Part shown: in pieces, positions 1 through 6,916 of the stretch
Position numbering within the stretch: the stretch's first letter is position 1
Layout: every line of letters starts with the position of its first letter
Source of the DNA: an uncultured Gemmatimonadota bacterium
GTDB taxonomy: Bacteria > Gemmatimonadota > Gemmatimonadetes > Gemmatimonadales > Gemmatimonadaceae
NCBI GenBank assembly: GCA_903906325.1
Contig: CAIVJV010000323.1
Location: forward strand, 1 to 13,496
DNA: 13,496 nt
Direction of reading: 5' to 3'
Position numbers and translations under genes: made by a program
The notes under the pieces: model-generated
The model's database searches: none
Seen by the model: the letters and a program-made list of their open reading frames with translations, nothing else
Told to the model about the DNA's origin: nothing

Positions 1-984
1 GTCCCACGGTTCGACGCCGTCGGGCGTCTCGTCGGGGCTCGGCTCCTCACGCTCGAGCAGCTCGGTCGGCCGCGCATCGATGTGGTCTGCACGCTCTCCG
101 GGATCTTCCGTGACCTCCTTCCGCTCCAGGTGAAGCTCCTGGCGGAGGCGGCGCTCCTCGCGGCGCAGGCCGACGAGCCGATCGAGCAAAACTTCATTCG
201 TAAGCACACCCTCGCGCATATGGAGGCGTTGGGGTGTGAACTGGAATCGGCCGCGCTGCGGGTCTTCAGCAATGCGGACGGCGCGTACGGCTCCAACGTG
301 AACCTCCTCGTCGAGACCGGTCAGTGGAACGACGAGGAGGAGCTCGCCGATCAGTTCGTCCAGCGCAAGTGCTATGCCTATGGCGCGACCCCTGGGGTCC
401 GCGCGATGCCGGCGCTCATGCAGCGCGCCCTCGGCGGCGCGGCACTCGCCTTCCAGAACCTCGACTCCGTGGAGCTCGGGGCGACTGACATCGATCAGTA
501 CGTGGAATCGCTCGGCGGGATGAACCGGGTGATCACCAAGGCCAAGGGCGAGGCGGTCCCCGTCTATCTCGGCGATCACACAGGCCGCGGGGAGGGGAAG
601 GTCCGCACCCTCGGCGAGCAGGTGGCGCTCGAGACGCGGACCCGGATGCTGAACCCCAAGTGGTACGACGCCCAATTGGCCCAGGGCTACGAGGGCGCAC
701 GGAACATCGCGGGCCATGTGGCGACGACGCTCGGATGGTCGGCCACGGCGGGGACGGTCCCGCCCTGGGTGTATACGGAGATCACCGAGACCTTCGTGTT
801 GGACCCGGCGATGCGGGAACGGTTGGCACAGGCCAATCCCAATGCCGCCGCGGGGATGACCCAGCGGCTGATGGAGGCGCACGACCGAGGCTATTGGCAG
901 CCGAGCGACGAGATGCTCGCCGCGCTGCGCGAGGCCTCGGAGGAACTGGAGGACCGGCTCGAGGGGGTCCGCGCGGTCGCGTGA
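1..984 (+). CDS. bchH: Magnesium chelatase large subunit BchH, C-terminal part (5' end outside window)
   Basis: BchH binds protoporphyrin IX and is the catalytic subunit that inserts Mg2+, driven by the BchI/BchD ATPase; this is the first committed step of bacteriochlorophyll synthesis. The reading frame is open from base 1 and gives 327 residues ending in TGA at 982-984, about the last quarter of a protein of usually some 1200 residues. It runs through conserved BchH/CobN-type text: RPRIDVV followed by TLSGIFRDLLPLQ (around residues 25-42), then NPKWYD..L..GYEGAR and LGWSATAG..P.WVY in the C-terminal third. A GTG at 82 is internal, because the family motif continues upstream of it in frame. 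It is followed by bchL after 61 bases, the usual purple-bacterial bchH-bchL-bchM order. Its partners BchI and BchD are encoded on the other strand in this same window. Confidence 0.96.
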   Translation, partial: VPRFDAVGRLVGARLLTLEQLGRPRIDVVCTLSGIFRDLLPLQVKLLAEAALLAAQADEPIEQNFIRKHTLAHMEALGCELESAALRVFSNADGAYGSNVNLLVETGQWNDEEELADQFVQRKCYAYGATPGVRAMPALMQRALGGAALAFQNLDSVELGATDIDQYVESLGGMNRVITKAKGEAVPVYLGDHTGRGEGKVRTLGEQVALETRTRMLNPKWYDAQLAQGYEGARNIAGHVATTLGWSATAGTVPPWVYTEITETFVLDPAMRERLAQANPNAAAGMTQRLMEAHDRGYWQPSDEMLAALREASEELEDRLEGVRAVA

Positions 985-1045
985 GCATTCGGCGCACGCA
1001 GCACGGACGATCCGGTACGAGACGGAAGCGAGGGATGGACGACCT

Positions 1046-1939
1046 ATGACGATGACGTTGCCGGTACTGCCCACTCGGGCCGATGGGGAGGGGAGTGTGC
1101 AGGTCCATCTGGACCCGGATGAGAAGATCACCGGGGCCCAGGTCTTCGCCGTCTACGGCAAGGGTGGGATCGGGAAGTCGACGACCTCCTCCAATCTGAG
1201 TGCCGCCTTCTCCAAGTTGGGGAAGCGCGTCCTCCAGATCGGCTGCGATCCCAAGCACGACTCGACCTTCACGCTCACGAAGCGGATGGTCCCGACGGTG
1301 ATCGACGTCCTCGAGTCGGTGGACTTCCACTCCGAGGAACTCCGCGTCGAGGACTTCGTCTATACCGGCTTCAACGGGGTCCAGTGCGTCGAGGCGGGGG
1401 GGCCACCGGCCGGCACCGGCTGCGGCGGCTACGTGGTCGGTCAGACGGTGAAGCTCCTCAAGGAGCACCATCTCCTCGAGGATACCGATGTGGTGATCTT
1501 CGACGTGTTGGGCGATGTGGTCTGCGGCGGATTCGCCGCGCCCCTCCAGCATGCGCAGCGTGCGTTGATCGTCACCGCCAATGACTTCGATTCGATCTTC
1601 GCGATGAATCGGATCATGGCGGCGATCCTGGCCAAGTCCAAGAACTATGCGGTGCGGCTCGGTGGGGTGATCGCCAATCGCTCCGCCGCGACCGACCAGA
1701 TCGACCGCTTCAATGGCGAGACGGGGATGGCCCTCACCGGGCGATTCCCCGACCTCGACGCCATCCGTCGGAGCCGGCTCAAGAAGTGCACCATCTTCGA
1801 GATGGAGGACTCGCCCGAGGTGAAGGCGGTCCAGGATGAATACCTCCGCATCGCGGGGATGCTCGCTGCGGGCGTCCCGGCCCAGGCCGGCCGGCCGCTC
1901 AAGGATCGTGAGATCTTCGACCTGCTCGGGTACGACTGA
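1046..1939 (+). CDS. bchL: Light-independent protochlorophyllide reductase iron-sulfur ATP-binding protein BchL
   Basis: BchL is the NifH-like homodimeric ATPase that passes electrons from a shared [4Fe-4S] cluster to the BchN-BchB complex, which reduces ring D of protochlorophyllide in the dark. The 297-residue product has the usual length. Visible motifs are the deviant P-loop YGKGGIGKSTT (about residues 37-47), CDPKHDST (67-74), and the two cluster cysteines Cys126 (in GTGCGGYVVGQ) and Cys160 (in GDVVCGGFAAP). Their 34-residue spacing is typical of the family. The start is ATG 1046, with a purine-rich GAGGG at 1030-1034 that is rather far upstream; ATG 1052 in the same frame is a possible alternative. 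bchN and bchB are not in the window and would be expected upstream of bchH. It is followed immediately by bchM, one base after its stop codon. Confidence 0.97.
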   Translation: MTMTLPVLPTRADGEGSVQVHLDPDEKITGAQVFAVYGKGGIGKSTTSSNLSAAFSKLGKRVLQIGCDPKHDSTFTLTKRMVPTVIDVLESVDFHSEELRVEDFVYTGFNGVQCVEAGGPPAGTGCGGYVVGQTVKLLKEHHLLEDTDVVIFDVLGDVVCGGFAAPLQHAQRALIVTANDFDSIFAMNRIMAAILAKSKNYAVRLGGVIANRSAATDQIDRFNGETGMALTGRFPDLDAIRRSRLKKCTIFEMEDSPEVKAVQDEYLRIAGMLAAGVPAQAGRPLKDREIFDLLGYD

Positions 1940-1940
1940 G

Positions 1941-2675
1941 ATGGGTGCCCTCCTGCCGAGCGACTCGCGAGGCTACGCGCGGACCCGCGCGTGGCTGCAC
2001 GACTATTTCGACCGTCGGGCCGCGGGGGCATGGGAGATCCTTACCTCCGACCGGCAGGTGAGTGGCGTGCGGGCGACCGTGCGCGCGGGTCGGGATCGTA
2101 TGCGGCACCTGCTGGTCGATTGGCTGCCGACCAATCTCTCGGGGACCCGCGTCCTCGATGCCGGGTGCGGGACCGGTGCCGCGGCGATCGAATTGGCGCG
2201 TCGGGGCGCCGAGGTCGTGGCGGTCGACCTCTCCCCGACCTTGGTCCAGGTGGCCAAGCAGCGGGCGGCGGAATCCTCCATCCGTGGGCGTATCGACTTC
2301 CGGAGCGGGGACATGCTCGACCCTGCCTTCGGCCGGTTCGACCACGTCATCGCCATGGATTCGCTGATCCATTACGAACGGGACGACGCCTTGGCGGCGC
2401 TGGGGACGCTGGCGCACCGAGTCGAGCATTCCATCGTCTGGACCTTCGCGCCCAAGACCCCGTTGCTGACGGTGATGCATACCGTCGGCAAGCTCTTTCC
2501 CCGTGGGGATCGTGCCCCACGGATCGTCCCGGTCGCCGAGCACGCGGTGCGTGCGGCGATCGGTCGCATGCCCGCATTCCAGGGATGGAAGGTCGCCGAG
2601 ACGCAGGTCGTCTCGAGTGGCTTCTACACCTCGCAAGGAATGCGTCTGACCCTCACCCCCCGGAGGTCGTTGTGA
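1941..2675 (+). CDS. bchM: Magnesium-protoporphyrin IX methyltransferase BchM
   Basis: BchM transfers a methyl group from S-adenosylmethionine to the ring C propionate of Mg-protoporphyrin IX, giving the monomethyl ester that AcsF then cyclises. The 244-residue product is a class I methyltransferase. The SAM-binding motif I is VLDAGCGTGAAAIELA (Asp73 onward), followed by the acidic VVAVDLS motif II. The family-typical DSLIHY lies in the middle, and FAPKTP with a long C-terminal segment follows. An in-frame reading extends upstream into bchL from a GTG at 1836, but ATG 1941, one base past the bchL stop, fits the family N-terminus and operon layout much better. The 3' end overlaps the GTG start of the next gene, which suggests translational coupling. 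Confidence 0.94.
   Translation: MGALLPSDSRGYARTRAWLHDYFDRRAAGAWEILTSDRQVSGVRATVRAGRDRMRHLLVDWLPTNLSGTRVLDAGCGTGAAAIELARRGAEVVAVDLSPTLVQVAKQRAAESSIRGRIDFRSGDMLDPAFGRFDHVIAMDSLIHYERDDALAALGTLAHRVEHSIVWTFAPKTPLLTVMHTVGKLFPRGDRAPRIVPVAEHAVRAAIGRMPAFQGWKVAETQVVSSGFYTSQGMRLTLTPRRSL
2661..2666 (+). promoter_or_regulatory. Shine-Dalgarno CGGAGG that fixes the GTG start of the small membrane gene
   Basis: CGGAGG lies at the very end of bchM, five bases before a GTG at 2672. It supports that GTG as the start of the next gene, rather than any of the upstream in-frame starts lying inside bchM. Confidence 0.7.
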
Positions 2676-2998
2676 ACAGCTGGATGATCGGAGGCGCCGT
2701 CACGGTCGGCGTCATCGTGTGGTGGGCCTATCGCCGGACGCGCGAGGTGCCCTGCCTGATCGATTTGGAATCGACCCCGCAGGAGTTCCATGCGCACGTG
2801 GTCCTCGATGGGATCGACGTGAACGAGGGGGATGAGGTCCTCGTGCATGGCGCGCCGTCCCACATCCCCCTCGGGGAGAAGCGGACGATGCAGGCTCGTG
2901 CGACCGTGCATCAGGCGAGTCTGCCGCGCCGCATCCTGACCCGCGTCCTCGGGACGAGCGGGATCACCGAGCTGTATGAAGTCGGATTCGAGGGCTGA
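2672..2998 (+). CDS. Small single-span membrane protein of unknown function, between bchM and acsF
   Basis: I cannot name this gene. It encodes 108 residues from a GTG start at 2672 with a good Shine-Dalgarno; the start overlaps the bchM stop (GTGA) and the stop lies three bases before acsF. One membrane helix is visible near the N-terminus (WMIGGAVTVGVIVWWAY), followed by basic YRRTR, so a short N-terminus outside and a C-terminal domain of about 85 residues in the cytoplasm is likely. That domain is rich in short beta-prone strands (CLIDLEST, FHAHVVLDGI, DEVLVHGAP, TELYEVGFEG) and may be a small beta fold. I recall similar small proteins of unknown role near acsF or puhC in purple-bacterial clusters, but cannot check this. 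Its position makes a role beside the ring E cyclase, or in reaction-centre assembly, plausible; this is inference. Confidence 0.8.
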   Translation: MNSWMIGGAVTVGVIVWWAYRRTREVPCLIDLESTPQEFHAHVVLDGIDVNEGDEVLVHGAPSHIPLGEKRTMQARATVHQASLPRRILTRVLGTSGITELYEVGFEG

Positions 2999-3001
2999 GC
3001 C

Positions 3002-4078
3002 ATGTATGACGCGACCATGACCCCCCCGATGACCGACGTCAATGAGAGCACCAAGGCCGCCACGGAAGATGCGGTGCTCAATCCGCGCTTCTATACCACC
3101 GACTTCGCCGAGATGGACCGGCTCGACGTCTCCCGGTTGCAGGACCAGTGGGACGCGCTGGTGGCGGAGTTCCGGAGCGACCCGAACAAGCACCATTTCA
3201 AGCGGACCCCGGAGTTCTCGGACTTCGATTGGACCGGCTGGGATCCCGAGCTCCGCAAGGCATTCGTGGAGTTCCTCGTGAGCTCGGTGACGGCGGAGTT
3301 CTCGGGGTGCATCCTGTATGCGGAGATCAAGAAGCGCGTCAAGAGCCAGCATATCCGGGACCTCTTCGGCTTCATGAGCCGAGATGAGGGGCGGCATGCC
3401 GGGTTCATCAACCACACGTTGGCGGATTTCAACGTGGCGGTCGACCTCTCGTTCCTGACGAGGGCCAAGAAGTACACCTTCTTCAAGCCGAAGTACATCT
3501 ACTACGCGACCTATCTCTCTGAGAAGATCGGATACGCGCGCTACATCACGATCTTCCGGCAGCTGGAGAAGCACCCGGAGTTCCGGTTCCACCCGATCTT
3601 CAAGTGGTTCCAGGAGTGGTGTAACGACGAGTTCCGGCACGGGGAGGCGTTCGCCGTCTTGATGCGGGCCAATCCGCACACCTTGGAGGGATTCAACAAG
3701 GTCTGGATCCGCTTCTTCCTGCTCGCGGTCTTCGCCACGATGTACGTGCGGGATCATGCACGGACGACCTTCTTCCATGCGTTGGGCTTCGACGTCGATG
3801 ACTTCGATCGCAAGGTCATCACGCTGACCAATCAGATCAGCAAGCAGGTCTTCCCGGTCACGATCGATGTCGAGAACCCGACGTTCTGGGCGCTGCTCGA
3901 GCGGATGCATCAGAACATGGAGCGGTTGGCGCGTGCCGATGCGCGAGGTGGGGTGGGGGGGACCCTGTCAGGGATACTCGCCAAGCTCGATAACGGCGTG
4001 ACCTTCCTGCGGCTCATGCTCCTGCCGGCGAAGCATGATGTGCTGCCCGCGAACTGCCGCCTCGAGCCGGTCTGGTGA
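3002..4078 (+). CDS. acsF: Aerobic Mg-protoporphyrin IX monomethyl ester oxidative cyclase AcsF
   Basis: AcsF is the diiron monooxygenase-type cyclase that uses O2 to form the isocyclic ring E, turning Mg-protoporphyrin monomethyl ester into divinyl protochlorophyllide. The 358-residue product has the family length. The diiron ligand motifs are clear: an early glutamate in AEFSGCILYAE (E99/E108), the first ExxH as DEGRH (E129, H132), a glutamate in YLSEKIGYARY (E174) and the second ExxH as DEFRH (E210, H213). No membrane signal is evident. The start is ATG 3002, three bases after the stop of the small membrane gene, with GAGGG about seven bases upstream. Having AcsF implies ring E closure under oxic or micro-oxic conditions; the anaerobic enzyme BchE is not in the window. 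Its place between bchM and lhaA differs from the common proteobacterial site after puhC. Confidence 0.97.
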   Translation: MYDATMTPPMTDVNESTKAATEDAVLNPRFYTTDFAEMDRLDVSRLQDQWDALVAEFRSDPNKHHFKRTPEFSDFDWTGWDPELRKAFVEFLVSSVTAEFSGCILYAEIKKRVKSQHIRDLFGFMSRDEGRHAGFINHTLADFNVAVDLSFLTRAKKYTFFKPKYIYYATYLSEKIGYARYITIFRQLEKHPEFRFHPIFKWFQEWCNDEFRHGEAFAVLMRANPHTLEGFNKVWIRFFLLAVFATMYVRDHARTTFFHALGFDVDDFDRKVITLTNQISKQVFPVTIDVENPTFWALLERMHQNMERLARADARGGVGGTLSGILAKLDNGVTFLRLMLLPAKHDVLPANCRLEPVW

Positions 4079-4082
4079 TCGC

Positions 4083-5537
4083 ATGAGTGCGTCCCGGTCC
4101 TCCGCCGTCGCCCAGATGCTCGCTCGCATCGATGCGCGCTGGTTGCCGTTCGCGGATATCGCGACGGCGGAGGTGCCGTTCTCGCGCTTCCTCCGGCTCA
4201 GCCTCTTCCAGCTGACCGTGGGGATGGCGACGACGATGTTCTACGGGACACTCAACCGCGTCATGATCGTGGAACTCGGGGTCCCGTCGTTCGTCGTGGC
4301 GCTGATGATCGCGATTCCCCTGCTGGTGGCCCCGTTCCGGGCGTTGATCGGGTTCCGGTCGGACACGCATCGGAGCTATTGGGGGTGGCGGCGGGTGCCG
4401 TTCATCTACGTGGGATCGTTCATGCAGTTCGGTGGGCTCGCGATCATGCCGTTCGCGCTCCTGTTACTCTCTGGTGAACAATCTTCCGGACCGGTATGGC
4501 TCCCGTACGTCGGGGCGGCGACGGCGTTCCTGCTGGTCGGGGCCGGGGCGCACACGGTGCAGACCAGTGGGTTGGCGCTCGCGGGCGATCTCGCCGATGA
4601 GGGGAAACGGCCACGGGTGGTCGCCCTGATGTACGTGATGATGCTCATCGGGGCGCTGGTCAGTGCGATCCTGCTCGGTGGGATGCTGCGGGCGTTCACC
4701 CCGCTGCGGCTCATCCAGGTGATCCAGGGCGCCGCGGTCTTCACCATCGTCTGCAACTTCATCGCCCTCTGGAAGCAGGAGCCGCGCGGTCCGGCCGTCC
4801 TCGCCTGGGGGACGACCACCGAGCGTCGCCCTCGCTTCCGCGAGGCATGGCGCACCTTCGTCGCCGGGGGGCATGCCGTCCGGCTCCTCGTCGCGACCGG
4901 GCTCGGGTTCTTCGCCTTCAACATGCAGGATGTGCTCCTCGAACCCTACGGCGGTGAGATCCTCGGCTGGAGCGTCGCCAGGACGACCGGCCTGACCGGG
5001 ATCGCCGCCGCGGGGGCGCTCCTCGCCTTCCTGATGGCGGCGCGGCTGATGGAACGGGGGAGCGATCCGGTGCGGGTCGCCGCGATCGGCGCGGGGATCG
5101 GCGTGGTGAGCTTCGTCGCCGTGCTCTTCGCCTCGCCGCTGCAGTCCTCCCACCTCTTCGCCGTCGGCACCTTCCTCATGGGGATGGGGGAAGGGCTCTT
5201 CGCGGTCGGGACGCTCAGTGCGGCGATGGGGCTCCGGGACGCCACGCAACATGGCATCGCGCTCGGTGCTTGGGGGGCGGTCTTCGCCACCTGCGAGGGA
5301 CTCTCGATGGCGGTGGCCGGCCTGATGCGCGATGCGCTCGGTGCGTATCGCGCGGCCGGTGGGTTCGTGGGTCTCCTAGATGATCCCAGCATGCCGTACG
5401 GGATGGTCTATCTGACGGAGACGGTCTTGTTGTTCGCGACACTGGTGGCCTTGGGGCCGCTGGTGCGGTTGGTCCGCTCGGGGGCGATACGGCGCGCCCC
5501 CGATGGGGAGTTCGGTCTCGCCGATCTGCCGGCCTAG
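4083..5537 (+). CDS. lhaA: Light-harvesting complex assembly transporter-like protein LhaA (PucC family)
   Basis: This is a 484-residue polytopic protein of the PucC/LhaA branch of the major facilitator superfamily. The family resides in the membrane and is needed for assembly of the core antenna and reaction centre, probably by handling bacteriochlorophyll or antenna peptides. About 12 hydrophobic segments can be counted. Family text includes GTLNRVMIVELGVP near the first helix, FRALIGFRSDTHRSYWGWRR after the second to third helix, and QDVLLEPYGGEILGWSV opening the second half. The start ATG 4083 lies four bases after the acsF stop. The same frame runs back to 4035 inside acsF, which I reject as the start. 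No strong Shine-Dalgarno is visible, so translation may be coupled to acsF. LhaA lies directly before puhA, as in purple bacteria. PucC is the close paralogue, but this position favours LhaA. Confidence 0.93.
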   Translation: MSASRSSAVAQMLARIDARWLPFADIATAEVPFSRFLRLSLFQLTVGMATTMFYGTLNRVMIVELGVPSFVVALMIAIPLLVAPFRALIGFRSDTHRSYWGWRRVPFIYVGSFMQFGGLAIMPFALLLLSGEQSSGPVWLPYVGAATAFLLVGAGAHTVQTSGLALAGDLADEGKRPRVVALMYVMMLIGALVSAILLGGMLRAFTPLRLIQVIQGAAVFTIVCNFIALWKQEPRGPAVLAWGTTTERRPRFREAWRTFVAGGHAVRLLVATGLGFFAFNMQDVLLEPYGGEILGWSVARTTGLTGIAAAGALLAFLMAARLMERGSDPVRVAAIGAGIGVVSFVAVLFASPLQSSHLFAVGTFLMGMGEGLFAVGTLSAAMGLRDATQHGIALGAWGAVFATCEGLSMAVAGLMRDALGAYRAAGGFVGLLDDPSMPYGMVYLTETVLLFATLVALGPLVRLVRSGAIRRAPDGEFGLADLPA

Positions 5538-5564
5538 GCTCATTCACGTTCGCAGGGGGGAAGC

Positions 5565-5768
5565 ATGGAGTACATCGATGGTGCACAGATCGCGCTGTAT
5601 GTCTTCTGGGCCTTCTTCATCGGGCTCGTCATCTACCTCCGTCGGGAGGATCGGCGTGAGGGATATCCCCTCGATTCGCCTCAGGGCCCGCGCGAGGGAT
5701 GGCCGCCGGTCCCGCCGAAGAAAGAGTACATCCATGTCACCTCGCACACTGACGGAGGGTCGCACTGA
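5565..5768 (+). CDS. puhA: Reaction centre H subunit, membrane-helix half (N-terminal part of a split PuhA)
   Basis: This 67-residue protein matches only the N-terminal part of PuhA, the H subunit that caps the reaction centre on the cytoplasmic side. It has one membrane helix (residues 9-25, ALYVFWAFFIGLVIYL), then the conserved RREDRREGYPL (26-36), a proline-rich stretch ending PPVPPKKEYIHV, and a stop. By manual comparison with the Rhodobacter sphaeroides H sequence from memory, it ends near residue 80 of that protein, in the linker before the globular domain. The start ATG 5565 is preceded by a strong AGGGGGGAA. The stop TGA shares its A with the ATG of the next gene, which encodes the rest of PuhA in a different frame. 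I recall that in Gemmatimonas phototrophica the H subunit is likewise two polypeptides, a transmembrane and a cytoplasmic one. Confidence 0.92.
   Translation: MEYIDGAQIALYVFWAFFIGLVIYLRREDRREGYPLDSPQGPREGWPPVPPKKEYIHVTSHTDGGSH
5754..5759 (+). promoter_or_regulatory. Shine-Dalgarno GGAGGG for the second puhA half
   Basis: GGAGGG lies eight bases upstream of ATG 5768, within the last codons of the first puhA half. This near-ideal site shows that the second half is translated from its own start, so the split is a real gene arrangement and not a sequencing frameshift. Confidence 0.8.
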
Positions 5769-6310
5769 TGGCTGAGATCAAAGCGGTGCCAGCCGATGGG
5801 TACAACGGCTCGCCCCTCATCCCCACGGGGAACCCGATGAAGGACGCGGTCGGACCGGCGTCGTACGCCGATCGGGCCGATGTCCCGGACCTCACGGCGC
5901 ACGGGGAGGCGAAGATCATCCCGATGCGCGTCGCCCCGGCGTTCTCCATCGCCGCCGGCGATCCGGATCCCCGTGGGCTCCCGGTGAAGGCCTGTGACGG
6001 CGTGATTGCCGGGACGATCGTCGACCTCTGGGTCGATCGGTCCGAGCCCCAGATCCGCTATTACGAGGTCGCGCTCGCCTCGGGTGGGGCCAAGCGCCTC
6101 CTCCCGGCGTCGCTGGTCCAGTGGCCGCACTTCGGCCTCTGGGGCAATGATCATGTGATCGTGAAGGCGATCACCGCGGCGCAGTTCGCCGACGTCCCGA
6201 CCACGAAGCGCGACGATCGCATCACGCTTCTGGAGGAGGACAAGATCATGGCGTACTACGCCGGTGGCCATCTCTACGCCACCCCGGATCGCGCCGAGCC
6301 TTGGATCTGA
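5768..6310 (+). CDS. puhA: Reaction centre H subunit, cytoplasmic globular half (C-terminal part of a split PuhA)
   Basis: This 180-residue protein without a membrane helix matches the cytoplasmic domain of PuhA, which shields the quinone sites and carries the proton path to QB. Family text: PTGNPMKDAVGPASY (19-33), GLPVKACDG (70-78), VDLWVDRSE (85-93) and LLEEDKI..YYAGGHLYA near the C-terminus. Aligned by eye to R. sphaeroides H, His45 corresponds to His126, Asp90 to Asp170 and Glu93 to Glu173, all proton-path residues, while Glu47 takes the place of His128. The protein starts with ATG 5768 in the TGATG overlap with the first half and has its own Shine-Dalgarno. The two halves total 247 residues against about 260 for an intact PuhA, so little is lost. 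It presumably docks on the helix-bearing half in the assembled reaction centre. Confidence 0.94.
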   Translation: MAEIKAVPADGYNGSPLIPTGNPMKDAVGPASYADRADVPDLTAHGEAKIIPMRVAPAFSIAAGDPDPRGLPVKACDGVIAGTIVDLWVDRSEPQIRYYEVALASGGAKRLLPASLVQWPHFGLWGNDHVIVKAITAAQFADVPTTKRDDRITLLEEDKIMAYYAGGHLYATPDRAEPWI

Positions 6311-6312
6311 GC

Positions 6313-6909
6313 ATGACCACGTCGCTTCTCAGTGTCTCGGCGCCCCATACCCGCTCGCGGGTCCAGGGTGTGGCAGAGGCTCTCCCCCCGGGAGAACGCG
6401 TGTTGTGGGAGGGGGCGCCCGCTCCACAGGCCATCGCCCGCCACCTCCTCCTCGTCCGTCCCCTCGCGGCCTACTTCGCCGCGATGGTCGCCTGGTGGAT
6501 GCTGTCGAACCGTGCGGCGGTCGACACGATGGCGTTCTGGTCACCGGTCGTGGTCCAGCTCCTCCTCGTCGGAGCGGTGCTTGGTGGGTTCCTCTGGTTG
6601 GGTCGATGGATCGCTCGGAGCACCACGTACGCCATCACCGATCGTCGACTCGTGATGCGGCTCGGGGTGATCTTCCCGCTGACCGTGAACATCCCGCTTC
6701 GGTACGTCATGGGGGCCCAGGTGAAGCGGTTCGGTGATGGGACCGGCCAGATCGCCCTCCAGCTCGATCCGAAGGAGCGACTCGCCTGGATCGTGCTCTT
6801 CCCCCATGTCCGTCCCCTGAGCTTCACCAATCCGCAGCCGCTCCTCCGCGGCCTCACCGACCCCACGAAGGTCGGCGAGGTGCTCCGCGCGGCGGCCCTG
6901 CCCAGCTGA
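6313..6909 (+). CDS. puhB: Photosynthetic complex assembly protein PuhB
   Basis: PuhB is a membrane protein that helps assemble the reaction centre and its antenna ring in purple bacteria. The 198-residue product has two strongly hydrophobic segments (around residues 46-65, LVRPLAAYFAAMVAWWML, and 74-97, AFWSPVVVQLLLVGAVLGG). A bacterial PH-like domain follows, recognised by the stretch beginning RSTTYAITDRRLVMR and continuing LTVNIPLRYV, which is typical of the bPH2/YdbS-like fold. The ATG at 6313 comes two bases after the puhA stop; GTG or other in-frame codons slightly upstream lie inside puhA. The order puhA-puhB-puhC matches proteobacterial clusters and supports the call. Sequence of this family is poorly conserved, so the name rests on fold signature plus position. 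Confidence 0.88.
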   Translation: MTTSLLSVSAPHTRSRVQGVAEALPPGERVLWEGAPAPQAIARHLLLVRPLAAYFAAMVAWWMLSNRAAVDTMAFWSPVVVQLLLVGAVLGGFLWLGRWIARSTTYAITDRRLVMRLGVIFPLTVNIPLRYVMGAQVKRFGDGTGQIALQLDPKERLAWIVLFPHVRPLSFTNPQPLLRGLTDPTKVGEVLRAAALPS

Positions 6910-6916
6910 GCCGCCC

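Noticed and set aside
2624..3910. A 428-codon open frame on the minus strand, antisense to acsF
   Set aside because: It is a by-product of GC-rich codon bias opposite a clearly recognised gene; its product is rich in Arg, Glu, His and Asp without any domain.
4464..5252. A 262-codon open frame antisense to lhaA
   Set aside because: Low-complexity charged product opposite a well-supported membrane protein gene; a shadow frame.
5560..5775. puhA as a pseudogene or sequencing frameshift
   Set aside because: Both halves have good Shine-Dalgarno sites and ATG starts, conserved motifs continue on either side, and the cut falls in a linker; the arrangement is also known to me from Gemmatimonas.
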